NCBI GenBank assembly: GCA_008692225.1
Contig: VICG01000003.1
Coordinates: 2,659,501-2,723,500 of the forward strand
Direction of reading: 5' to 3'
DNA from: Monilinia fructicola
Taxonomy: Eukaryota; Ascomycota; Leotiomycetes; Helotiales; Sclerotiniaceae
Length of the DNA stretch: 64,000 nucleotides
Shown here: positions 1 through 10,013 of the stretch, piece by piece
Numbering within the stretch: the stretch's first letter is position 1
Layout of the letters: every line of letters starts with the position of its first letter
Made by a program: the position numbers and the translations under genes
Notes under the pieces: generated by a model
Database searches by the model: none
What the model saw: only the letters and a program-made list of their open reading frames with translations
What the model was told of the DNA's origin: nothing

Positions 1-29
1 ATTATATTTATAAAAAACATTAATTTAAA

Positions 30-300
30 AAGATAAAAGAATATGTTTTTAAAACATTAATTATAAAAACGAATAAGTATAAAAATTGTTATATTAGTTT
101 TTATAAATACTAAAATGAAAAAAAATTAATAATCTTTTAAAAGATTTTAAAAGTAATTTTGCGTTTTATAAATATATATTATTATATATAGTTATAAAGG
201 TATTAATTGCGGATACAAATTTTATAATAATATTATAAAATTGTTTTTTGATTATATTCAAATATTGTAAAATAATTATTAATAGCATTTATAATAAAAT
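30..300 (+). repeat. Dispersed repeat, copy A (uninterrupted)
   Basis: This stretch aligns by eye, with scattered substitutions, to 2785-2942 followed directly by 3686-3770. Shared landmarks include the A-rich run before a TTAATAATCTTTTA word (near 125 and 2880) and a later TATAATAATATTATA-like word (near 225 and 3735). It is therefore an unfilled copy of the site into which the 2943-3685 element inserted. It has no coding capacity. Confidence 0.7.
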
Positions 301-324
301 TGTTAATAAATTGGTTATTATTTA

Positions 325-860
325 AATTGAGAAAGGGAGAAGCTTAAAAATCCATTTTGAATTTCTTTTTATATAATCTTTTTGTAATTTGCTATATAAA
401 AGTAAATAATAATTAAAGCTTTGATAAGCTTATAAAATCAAAAATTAAGGAAAATCGTACAAAAGTGTTTTTTTTTGTTTAATATTATCATTTTATTGTA
501 AAAATGATATAATTAATATTATAAAGCAGTTAAGGCTATAAATAAGCTATATTTAAGGCAAAAGTACAAAGATACCGTTGTTTTAGATTGTTGTATAGGC
601 TTGTTATTTTTGCCTTAAATATTGCTTTCTATAGCTTTAATTACTTTATAATATTAATTATATTATTCTTATAATAAAATAATAATGTTAAAATAAAAAG
701 ACACTTTTATGTAATTTTCGCTAGCTTTTAATTTCATAAGCTTATTGAGCTTTAGTTATTATTTATATTAATATATAAATTAATATAATAAATAATCTCA
801 AATTTTAAAAAACATTTAATGAAATTTTAAAGCTTATATCATCTTTTCCTAATTTTAATT
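325..860. repeat. Large palindrome (foldback element relic)
   Basis: The arm at about 325-562 is the imperfect reverse complement of about 608-860, with a loop of about 45 bases around 563-607. Paired landmarks are AATTAATATTATAAAG (near 511) with its complement ending near 661, TTTAAGGCAAAA (near 552) with TTTTGCCTTAAA (near 608), and AAGCTTATAAAAT (near 427) with ATTTCATAAGCTT (near 730). Arms longer than 200 bp with a tiny loop fit a foldback transposon or two head-to-head repeat copies. No coding sequence remains. Confidence 0.75.
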
Positions 861-1130
861 TTGAATATTTATATATTCTTAAATTTAAAATGAATAAATG
901 AATAAATTGATTAATTCTATAATTTCCTATATTATTACCCGTAGTAACTTTATAATATCACTAGTAGTATTCTTTTAAAAATAATTTTTATAATATGAAA
1001 ACTTTATAGGAAGATCTTAAAATACTAAATCTAATATATATATAAATTATATTAAATATATATAAGACTTTGTTTAATAATTATAAGTTTTATATTCGCT
1101 TATGTCTTTTTTTAAAAACGTGTTTGAGTA
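850..1130 (+). repeat. Dispersed direct repeat, copy 1
   Basis: It aligns with 6187-6450 in the same orientation. Both carry AACTTTATAAT.., TTTTTATAATAT.AAAACTTTA, a run CTAATATATATATAAATTATA, and TAATAATTATAAGTTTTAT.TTCGCTTATG. The two copies bracket most of the AT-rich block, so they could be ends or fragments of one repeat family. No TG..CA termini or target-site duplication are visible here. Confidence 0.65.
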
Positions 1131-1344
1131 TTAAGTAAATTTGATTGGATTATAATAACTTTAGTAGCTTGAATTATAATAATTAATGATAATCTTTTTT
1201 AAAATTATTTTCAATAAATCGTTAATATTAAAGAATTTAGATAATTTAAAAAATTTAATAATTGAAATAATTTATATTATTTTATTAATTTCGGAATTAG
1301 CTTTATAATTCAAAAGTCGAATATCAATTAGTTTTATAGTATAT

Positions 1345-2215
1345 TTAAACGATAAGTCGCCTACCCTACTTCTTGCTACTCCCCCCCATTTGACTAACAT
1401 TTCACATTAAAAACGGCTATTTTAATATATTTATAACTCTACAAAAAAATAGGTATATATTTTTTATATCTGAATTAAAGCTTCTATATATATAATTATT
1501 AATAAATTCTAAAATTTTTAAACTTTTAAACTTTTGTAATTTTTAAATAAAAAGTAATTAAAAATTATAAAAAATCAGAATTTTCGATTTTGGATTTGTA
1601 TAAAAATAATATACAAAATTGAAACTTTAAAAACAAATATTTATTATTTTTAAATAAAAATAATTTGAAATAATCTATAAATTTTTATAAAATTTATTAA
1701 TTAATATATAATAAACAAAACAATCTATTAAAAAATATATATATATAATAATTTAAAATTATTTAGTAAATTAAAATTAGAAATTTTTTACTTAAATTTT
1801 TATTATTAAAATCTTAAAATTTATATTAAACATTTATTATAAATACTAATATGTTATTGAAAAAATAAATTTAATTTAAATTAGCTTTAAGATTCTTTAA
1901 ATTTTTTTAGATTATTTTTAATTATTTTTATTCAATAAATAAAACTTTTTTTTTTAAGATTTTGATTTTGTATAGGATTTATATATTTATACAAATCGAG
2001 AATTGATTGATCAATTTTTTTATAATCTTTTATAATTCTTTATGGAAAAAATTGCAAAAGTTTAAGATTTTCAGAAACTATAGTTATTTATAATTATATA
2101 TAAATATATATTTATTTTTTTGTAAAAACTATAAATGCGTTAAAATAGCTGTTTTTAGTGTAAAATGTTGATTAAATAAAGGAGATGGTGAAAAGTAGAG
2201 TAGTTGATTTAGCTT
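1345..2215. repeat. Inverted-repeat element, about 870 bp
   Basis: About 1345-1670 is mirrored by about 1925-2215. The outer ends pair (left CCTACTTCTTGCTACTCCCC, right the complement of CATCTCCTTTATTTAATC), then AAAAACGGCTATTTTAA (about 1410) with TTAAAATAGCTGTTTTTA (about 2140), then ACTTTTGTAATTTT (about 1531) with AAAATTGCAAAAGT (about 2047). Similarity fades toward the centre near 1790. This is a decayed foldback or MITE-like element without coding capacity. No clear target duplication was found. Confidence 0.7.
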
Positions 2216-2942
2216 TTTTAAAAACAAAATTTATATTTATTCTAATAATTTTTTTTACTAAATTTTAAAATAAAAAAGGGATAATAATAATTATATAATT
2301 GTATTAAGTAATTAAGATATTGAATTAAATAACTTCTAATATTCTTTTAGTTCTTTTCGTATTTTTTTAAATAAGTAGAAAAATTATATTATAAATAAAA
2401 AGATGATTTAATATATTAATATATCAATAATAATAAATATAATAAAGAAAATTAAAGTTAAAGTAAAAACTATTAATTTGTTTAAAAAAAGCTTTATCAA
2501 ATAACAAGAAAATTTAAGTACTTAAAAGGGATTTATATTTAACTTTAATTAGAATATAAATATTTATACTTAAGATCAAAACATAACTATAAATTTAATA
2601 AATTTAATAGATTTCATAGATATAATTACATTATAAAAACTATAAAAATCGGAACTAAAAGATATATTATTAAATTTAGAATTATTTTATATATTTTTGC
2701 TTTTAAAATCCTTTAAACTCTAATTTAATCTTAAGAGTGATTTTGTTATTTTATAAATAATATTGATTTAAAAAAGGCAAAAAAAGATATTTTTATATTT
2801 TTAGAATATTAATTATAAAGACAAATAAATGTAAAAATTATTATATTAGTTTCTATAAATATTAAAATAAAAAGAAAATTAATAATCTTTTATAAGATTT
2901 TAAAGATAATTTTATATTTTAGAAGTTTATTATTATATTATA

Positions 2943-3685
2943 ACGGTAAATTACTCTCATACCATGAAAAATCGAAAAAATTACTTTTATACCACAAAAA
3001 TCGAACTTATTTTACTATAATGCTATATAGATTCTAACCTTTTTGAATAAAATCTAATTTAGAATCTAATCAAAGAAAGGCTAGAATCTAAATAATAAAT
3101 TATGAATTTTCAAAATCTAATATTTTCATTGATCGATTATTAGTAAGCAAAAAAGCTCCGACTTTCCGTTTTACATTCGAAGCTTAATTATTCCGACCAT
3201 TTCAGTCATTTCGAAGGTGATCAACCATTTCGGCTATTTCAAAGGTGATCAACCATTTCGGCCATTTCGAAGGTGATCAACCATTTCGGCCACTTCGAAA
3301 GGGATCAACCATTTCGACACTTCCATTCCCGACCCTTCCATTCCGGCCATTCCATTCCGGCCATTCCATTCTGGCCCTTCCATTTCGGCCATTCCATTCT
3401 GGCCATTCCATTTCGGCCATTCCATTCTGGCCATTCCATTTCGGCCATTCCATTCTGGCCTTTCCATTCCGGCCATTTCATTTCGAAATAATATATAATT
3501 ACTAATTTATTAATATAAAAAATCTATTATAAAACCCTAGATTCTATAGTTTTTAAAAATAGATTCTAAATTAGATTCTATTCAAAAAGGCTAGAATCTA
3601 TATAGCATTATAGTAAAATCACTTTGATTTTTGTGGCATAAGAGTAATTTTTTCGACTTTTCATAGCATGAGAGTAATTTACCGT
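2943..3685. mobile_element. Non-autonomous inverted-repeat element
   Basis: The element begins ACGGTAAATTACTCTCATA and ends with the matching TGAGAGTAATTTACCGT. The arms, about 2943-3090 and 3545-3685, are reverse complements with few mismatches. Inside each arm two roughly 30-bp subrepeats follow one another (TTACTCTCATACCATGAAAA, then TTACTTTTATACCACAAAAA). The core holds the 28-bp minisatellite. No transposase frame exists, so movement would have depended on another element. The insertion interrupts a repeat present intact at 30-300, which fixes both ends. The family is not recognised. Confidence 0.75.
3195..3485. repeat. 28-bp minisatellite (CATTTCGGCC family)
   Basis: The left part has four units of about 28 bp, GGTGATCAACCATTTCGG followed by CCATTTCGAA. 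The right part alternates CCATTCCATTCTGG and CCATTCCATTTCGG, a 14/28-bp period, for roughly six units. The array is GC-richer than all surrounding sequence. Open frames run through it on both strands because the period is not a stop-rich sequence; they encode only low-complexity repeats and are not called as genes. Confidence 0.9.
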
Positions 3686-3803
3686 ATATATAATTATAAA
3701 GTTATTGATTATACTAGTAAATATAAATTCTAGAATAATATTATAGAATTGCTTTTGGTTATATTTAAATAAGCTTTGAGTATAGTTGCTTAGACAGGCT
3801 AAT

Positions 3804-3963
3804 AATACTAGCACTCGCGGAAAATAAATTTTCAGACTATGGATTCTTCGAATTTTATTACTTAATGGGGGCTAGCCCCTAAACCCTCAATCCTCACTTC
3901 GTTCGAGGCTAATAAATTCTACGAATCCATAATCTAAAGATTTATTTTCCGCGAGTACTAGTA

Positions 3964-3965
<2 letters not shown>
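3804..3965. mobile_element. Palindromic MITE, 162 bp
   Basis: The left arm AATACTAGCACTCGCGGAAA (3804 onward) continues to GGATTCTTCGAAT. The right arm, read as complement from 3965, begins AATACTAGTACTCGCGGAAA and continues to GGATTCGTAGAAT. Arms are about 50 bp with few mismatches and the loop is about 60 bp. The right end runs directly into the AAT microsatellite, and AATACTA at the left end could be part of the element or of the target. No coding capacity. Confidence 0.75.
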
Positions 3966-4280
<315 letters not shown>

Positions 4281-4389
4281 GAAATTTAAGAAATAAATTA
4301 TTTTAAAAATCTTTTACTATTATATATTTATTTTTTATTTTCTTTATTTTAAAATAAATACTTTTATATAATAAAAAAATACTTAATTA

Positions 4390-4547
4390 AATTATATTTT
4401 ATATTATTTATATTAATATCAATAGATTATATTTTATATTATTTATATTAATATCAATAATAGATTATATTTTATATTATTTATATTAATATCAATAGAT
4501 TATATTTTTATATTATTTATATTAATATCAATAGATTATATTTTTAT
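4390..4547. repeat. 35-38 bp tandem repeat, four units
   Basis: The unit reads ATTATATTTTATATTATTTA followed by TATTAATATCAATAG. It occurs four times, with small length changes (an extra TAA in unit 2, an extra T in unit 4) and a partial fifth copy. Confidence 0.85.
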
Positions 4548-4589
4548 ATCTCTTTATATATTTTTAGTCTTTATTTTATTAAATTATTA

Positions 4590-5025
4590 TCTATTATCTA
4601 TTATTTATTTATTATTTATTATTATTTATTATTTATTATTTATTATTTATTATTTATTATTTATTATTTATTATTTATTATTTATTATTATTATTTATTA
4701 TTATTATTATTATTTATTATTATTTATTATTTATTATTTATTATTTATTATTTATTATTTATTATTTATTATTTATTATTTATTATTTATTATTTATTAT
4801 TTATTATTTATTATTTTATTATTTATTATTTATTATTTATTATTTATTATTTATTATTTATTATTTATTATTTATTATTTATTATTTATTATTATTATTA
4901 TTATTATTTTATTATTTATTATTTATTATTTATTATTTATTATTTATTATTTATTATTTATTATTATTTATTATTTATTATTTATGATTTATTATTTATC
5001 ATCTATTATTTATTATTTATATAGG
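4590..5025. repeat. ATTATTT heptanucleotide array
   Basis: Long array of a 7-base unit ATTATTT, with short stretches of ATT triplets and an occasional extra T. More than 400 bp of T/A simple sequence. Confidence 0.9.
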
Positions 5026-5034
5026 TCTATATAT

Positions 5035-5190
5035 AATAGCTGAAATGGAATAGCCGGAATAGAATGGGCCGAAATGATTGATCACCTTCGAAATGGCCGG
5101 AATGGAATAGCCGGAATAATTAAGCTCCGAAGGTAGAACGGAATGTTGGCATTAAAAATTAAGGTTTTTTGTTTACTAATATTCGACCAA
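5035..5190 (-). repeat. Inverted partial copy of the minisatellite flank
   Basis: Read on the minus strand this resembles 3125-3250. Shared parts are TATTAGTAA.CAAAAAA, GCTTAATTATTCCG and CATTTCGAAGGTGATCAA. It is a second, shorter copy of the core of the 2943-3685 element in the opposite orientation, without the terminal arms. Confidence 0.65.
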
Positions 5191-6018
5191 TTAGAATTTT
5201 CGCGGAATACTTATGACCAATTATACGAGCCGCTAAGGATTTAAGGTTTATGTTTTTGCATTTTGAACCTCTTATAGTACAGGTATAATAATCATATAAT
5301 ATAACAAATTGATGAACTAAGATTCTTCGAATCCATAAGCTTTTTAAAGTAAATTCCTTTCCCCCTATAATAATATACTAAGAGTTGCGGTCATAGCTTA
5401 TCGTATACCTTAATTACTTTTTTATACTTAAAACCTCTATTTTTTTAACTTTTAACATCCTTAATAAATTATTAAATACGAGTTTTAAGTACGGCCGCTC
5501 GGGCCGGCCAATGATATAACTCGCCTAAAGCTCGTTAATATTATATAATAACGACTTTTTATAATCTCCTTTATAGCTTAATTTACGAAGCTTATATAAT
5601 ATTTATTTATTTCTTAATAATTAAAAATCTAATAAATTTAAAAACTATATATTTAAAAAGCATATACTCTATAAAAAATAATTATTTATTTTAATATTAT
5701 TTTATATATTATACTCATTTATAATATTATTATAATTTTTAGTATTATTTTATATCTATACCGGGGTAAAAATCTATAAAATAGTATATCTTTTAAATCC
5801 TTTTTTATATATTATAAAGCTTTTTATTTTTAAGAATTTAAATATACTAAACGTTTCTATTTTAACTTAATAATACTATAAAGCATTTTTTATAATTTTT
5901 AATAGATTCGTTAATTTATTATAATTTTTTTAAAATAAATTCCGTTTTTAATTGATTTTTAGTCCGGCATTGACCTAAAACAACGCCAAGTATAGCTATA
6001 TACTTTTTATATTCCTAT

Positions 6019-6179
6019 TGTTACGATTATATACTAAAGCGAGTTAATAAAGGTTAGTTAACTAAAATAAGAAAGCTAAAAAGAGAAGAGATCTTTAAAA
6101 GCTTAGAGATCTCTTTTATATACAGTATCGCTTAGCGTGATGAGATATCACGTGCCCAAGGCACGTGATATTCGTCACA
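6019..6179. mobile_element. Solo-LTR-like fragment, 161 bp
   Basis: It starts TGTTACGA and ends TCGTCACA, near-perfect 8-base inverted termini with the TG..CA ends usual for LTRs. Inside are a hairpin of AAGAGATCT with AGATCTCTT and the perfect palindrome listed next. The flanking five bases (CCTAT and ATACT) are not a duplication, so a solo LTR is plausible but unproven. Confidence 0.4.
6145..6171. other. Perfect 12-bp hairpin
   Basis: ATATCACGTGCC, then CAA, then GGCACGTGATAT. It is a perfect stem with a 3-base loop containing two CACGTG boxes, the core of bHLH binding sites. It lies near the right edge of the AT block, inside the LTR-like fragment. Confidence 0.7.
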
Positions 6180-6186
6180 ATACTAT

Positions 6187-6450
6187 TCTTTTATAATTTT
6201 AGTTTTAAAATTTATATATCGTTGAAATTGAAATTAATATATTAATAAATTAAAAAAAATAAAACCACTAACTTTATAATGTTACTATCGTTTTGATACT
6301 AATTTTTATAATATAAAAACTTTAAAAAGAGATATTAAAAATCTTAAATCTAATATATATATAAATTATATAAAATTATATAAAAGTTTCGTTGAATAAT
6401 TATAAGTTTTATGTTCGCTTATGCCTCTTTCAAAACGCGTTCAAGTAAAA
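6187..6450 (+). repeat. Dispersed direct repeat, copy 2
   Basis: Same orientation as 850-1130, with scattered substitutions. It ends at about 6445 with GCGTTCAAGTA, against GTGTTTGAGTA in copy 1, a C-to-T-type difference. It marks the right border of the repeat block. Confidence 0.65.
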
Positions 6451-6931
6451 AGGCCTTCCGCTTAATATAAGTTGATGGGTACTGTAAATGATGAAGTTGA
6501 TGTAAAAGTTGATGATGTCGAAATTAAGTAAAATTGAAGAGTTGAGGTTGGATTTAGAATGGTATACTAGTATCTTGAAGCTAATATAGTATCTCAAGCT
6601 TTTTCGAAACTAAATTAGTATTCTGAAAATGGTTAAATGTGGACGTTCGAAAGCTTCTACCACTGTATGTATATTGAAATTGGAGACAGAGGGATTCTGC
6701 AATTATATGGCATATTGCCATAAAAGTGGTACTCTAAGCGGGACTGGAATACTCAAGGTCTACCCGTTACATTGTGCAAAGATCGTACGAGAACTGGCCC
6801 TCAGATACCCATGGAAAGGGAACCATCGATACACGGGTATGTCGTAGTGCATATGACTTTCCGGAAAGACGTATGCTCTAGGACTTGCAGCACAGCAAAA
6901 CCTTTTCTCGAATAGTCCGGAATAAGTATAA

Positions 6932-7138
6932 CTGTATGAAGGCGAAAGAGCTTACTGTATCACGACGGCTTATCTCCAGGGCACGACAGATCAAATATGG
7001 TCGTTGGAAGACATCAACGGGTTGATTCATACTTTGGAAGTTCGAGAGAAATGCGACGATATTCCAACAGCGGATCAGCAGAGCAGCGAATCCAACAAGC
7101 CTAATAAGGGGAAAAAGAAGTCATATGTAAATAAATAG
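6932..7138 (+). other. Possible last-exon remnant
   Basis: One frame is open for 68 codons and has protein-like composition (DQIWSLEDINGLIHTLEV, then a Ser/Asn/Lys-rich tail ending GKKKSYVNK and TAG). A possible splice acceptor, CTCCAG, lies near 6977. There is no ATG, and the preceding sequence has stops in the same frame. I cannot link it to an upstream exon. It may be a decayed gene end or chance. Confidence 0.2.
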
Positions 7139-9668
7139 TGGTAATACCCGCGTTCGATATGTGCATAAAGAATTAGAGGATCTAAGAGTCCCAAGATTTC
7201 ATCGATGATCGAACAAAGAAACTACCCAATTTCCCGGTATCTCAAGGGTCTCATATGATTTCGCCAGTATGGACGCATAGGATCCCACCACTGTAACTGT
7301 ATCTCACCACATTCGCGACACTTCTAAGAAAATCCCGGTTGCTGCCATGGAACCCCGAAATGAAAACTCGTACGTTGGAAAGTCAGATTTGATACTGTAA
7401 AGACAGAGGCTTACAAACTGTCAGTGTGTGGTTGCTTTCCTGCTCAAAGTGAATAGTCAGCAAGGAAAGGTACCTAAAGCAGATTTGACGTATCGAGGAT
7501 GAACAGATTTACCAATTGGGCGTGGGATTCACCATTTGGGCGAAAATGGACAACACAGTGGACAATTCCCTTGCAGGAAAGCTTTCGGAGCACGTCTGTA
7601 GAATGAAACATAAGTATAGCCTCAGATGGAATTTCAAGGTTTGATGACAAGTCTTGAACCAGAAGGGATTGAACTCAGCTGCAAGATCTCGTAGCTCGGG
7701 TAGTAATCTTAAATATCTAAGTTGAGGGGTCTATGCAAAAGGAACAGAATACCTGAAAAGTGTAATTTAAATGCGAAGCCCACGTTTCATTTGCTGAATA
7801 GTGAAGGCTTTAGGTTCTGAATGACAGTGTTGTGACTAGTATACGCCAGTGAAACGGTGGCTGGTATTGGACCTTTAATTACCACTTCCGTATGTATAAT
7901 TATAGGTTTATAGGTATTATAAAGGATATAATAGAGTTCAAATACTGAAATCTGATCTAGAATGGATAATGGATAATCGATACCTAGTTAGGATTGAAAT
8001 GCCCATTTAAGATCAAGTTCCAGTATTTTAGTATATTTCTAGTAGTATTCAGTATTATAATAGTATTGAATACTTTCAGTGATATTTCTAGTTCACTACT
8101 ATATATTAATATATTTTTAAAATGATTTATACGTACCACTATACGGACCAATATACGGAATGGAACGAATACTAATGAAAACACTACTGAATGGTGTAGC
8201 TGCAAGAACAAAAGCGAAGCATAGCTGCGGAGGGGGAACTTTTTGCTTTGTTGATTGATTTAATATAATGGCATGAATTTCACGCTATGTTAACTGAACT
8301 CCCTTTTAATGATTGGTATAAATTTATAGGCTACCATACATTAGCATAATTTGAACGAAGGACACTACTGGTACTTACTAGCCAATCTCCCCTGTTCTCT
8401 CCTTATGATAGACGACCGCCTCAACTTAAATATAGCGAGTATTTCAAAAATAAACATGTCGTGAAAGACTTTGATAATTGTCTCTATCTGTTGACCTGGT
8501 GGAATACTTTGTAATATCTCATCGCCACCATACACACATCCATATGAGAATTCGGATTCCATGTGCTCTGGTACATGATTACCCAGCCTACGAATAACCA
8601 TTTCACAGTTCTATAACTCGGAATATGAAGAAACCAAGGACCGCTAACCACCCATGCGATTGCTGGCCTACGTCGAGACCTTCAGCGAGTCGCAGAGCGT
8701 GATCCTTGACTCTTTTCAGAAATATTCATGAACCCTGAATGTCCACCTAAGTGCTGGGCCATGTTAAGTACAAGGGGCCGTGATGAATGCCATTTTCGAC
8801 ACCTAGCAATTTTCTATGGATGAATGATGGGGCAAGAGAGTGGTCTTGCCTTGCAATGGATATTAGATGATGTTTGGATGCCGGGATACTACTCTGCTGG
8901 CTTTGCGAAAAGATGGACCAGACGGGCAACTTGAACGAAGAAGACATAGGCTAACGGATATTTGACCAGCTTTCGTGTCCAAAGGAAGACATGATATAAG
9001 ATTAACCGAAAGTTCTCGCCGAGAAATGATACCTGGCACAGCTCCTACCGACCGAAGTTCATCAAGGATAAATGAACAGGCAGGGCTGTGAGACGAAGGT
9101 AACATAAATCGTCTGAATAATAAGTGACAGAGATAGCGGAGTTTTACCTGGGTCCTCTCAGGAGTATGTATGTAGTAGATGGAATACGACGCGTTACTTG
9201 CACACCACTTATTGAATATGCTGCCTGCCAAGTCATATTCGATAATGACTTCCGCCTTGGAGTTGAACTACGTTAAATGATCTCCATTTACAGGAGTATG
9301 TATACAGAAACTCTTCTGATATCTCCAAAATTTCTGTGATAGCTCGCGCAATAAATTGTCTCATGATAAATATGGATGCAGCATAAAGGTAATCGACGTG
9401 CTAATGGAAAGGTGAGCCTTTACAACCTATGATGGAGTGGATAGCGACTCGGGAATTTCTCAACATCGTCCTGACTAAGGAGGTTTCGATTTCATGACTT
9501 ACAAAGAAGCACGAATGAGCTAAACTATAGAAGCTAAATTGAGAAATATGACTGGAAGAAATGAGACGTGAAGCATAGATGAAAATTAATCATTATTTTA
9601 CAAGATTTCGTTCAAAGAATAAGGTATCATGTTCGGACTTTTGAACAACATTTACTGTAGGCTATGCG

Positions 9669-9744
9669 TAGAAGAGAAGAGAAGAGAAGAGGGGGAGAAG
9701 AGAGGAGAAGAGAAGAGAAAGAAGGGAAGAGGAGAGGAGAAGAG
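9669..9744. repeat. GAGAA purine-rich repeat
   Basis: Imperfect repeats of AGAAG/GAGAGG on the plus strand. Such polypurine tracts can form triplexes. It lies about 270 bp upstream of the polynucleotide kinase gene start. Confidence 0.85.
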
Positions 9745-10013
9745 CATGGCGATTCCTTTTGTCTGGAATTGGGATCAAAGTCAACCTTGGAAGTCTATGG
9801 ATGTCTGGATGGTTTCTGCAATCACGTGATTGTATCGATTGCATCCCGCAAGCCGAACTGGAATTCTAACCATCAAACCATTTATGCCTACCTCGTACTC
9901 CATCAACAGCAAAAAGTACAAGGAAGGTCTGGATTCCCCTGATCGCCAAGCTGGCTGCTGTGATTTCAAGAAGGCATCTCCAAATACCTCTGTTGAGATC
10001 CATTTGGAGAGTC

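Larger units (their letters stand above)
2785..3770 (+). repeat. Dispersed repeat, copy B, split by an insertion
   Basis: 2785-2942 and 3686-3770 together match copy A at 30-300. The 743-bp inverted-repeat element at 2943-3685 lies exactly between the two halves. The join point in copy A is near 183-195. A/T-only bases at the junction (ATTATA before, ATATA after) hint at a short target duplication but are too simple to prove one. Confidence 0.7.
6451..10013. other. Intergenic, no convincing gene
   Basis: Base composition is normal again. Open frames are short, mostly start without ATG and lack recognisable domains. Two weak items are recorded separately: a possible coding remnant at 6932-7138 and a purine-rich repeat at 9669-9744. 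An 8365-8601 minus frame starts with ATG (78 codons) but resembles nothing I know. Confidence 0.6.

Noticed and set aside
3195..3485. Resemblance of CCATTCCATTCC words to human satellite (ATTCC)n
   Set aside because: Short simple words; the 28-bp unit with GGTGATCAACC and CATTTCGGCC is different and sits inside a fungal-type element.
3245..3505. Open frames of 72-86 codons on both strands through the minisatellite
   Set aside because: They encode only the translated repeat (SGHSI, WPFH) and exist because the 28-bp period avoids stops; no start context or homology.
8863..9231. 122-codon minus-strand frame
   Set aside because: It does not begin with ATG, has no recognisable domain and is overlapped by other frames of similar quality.
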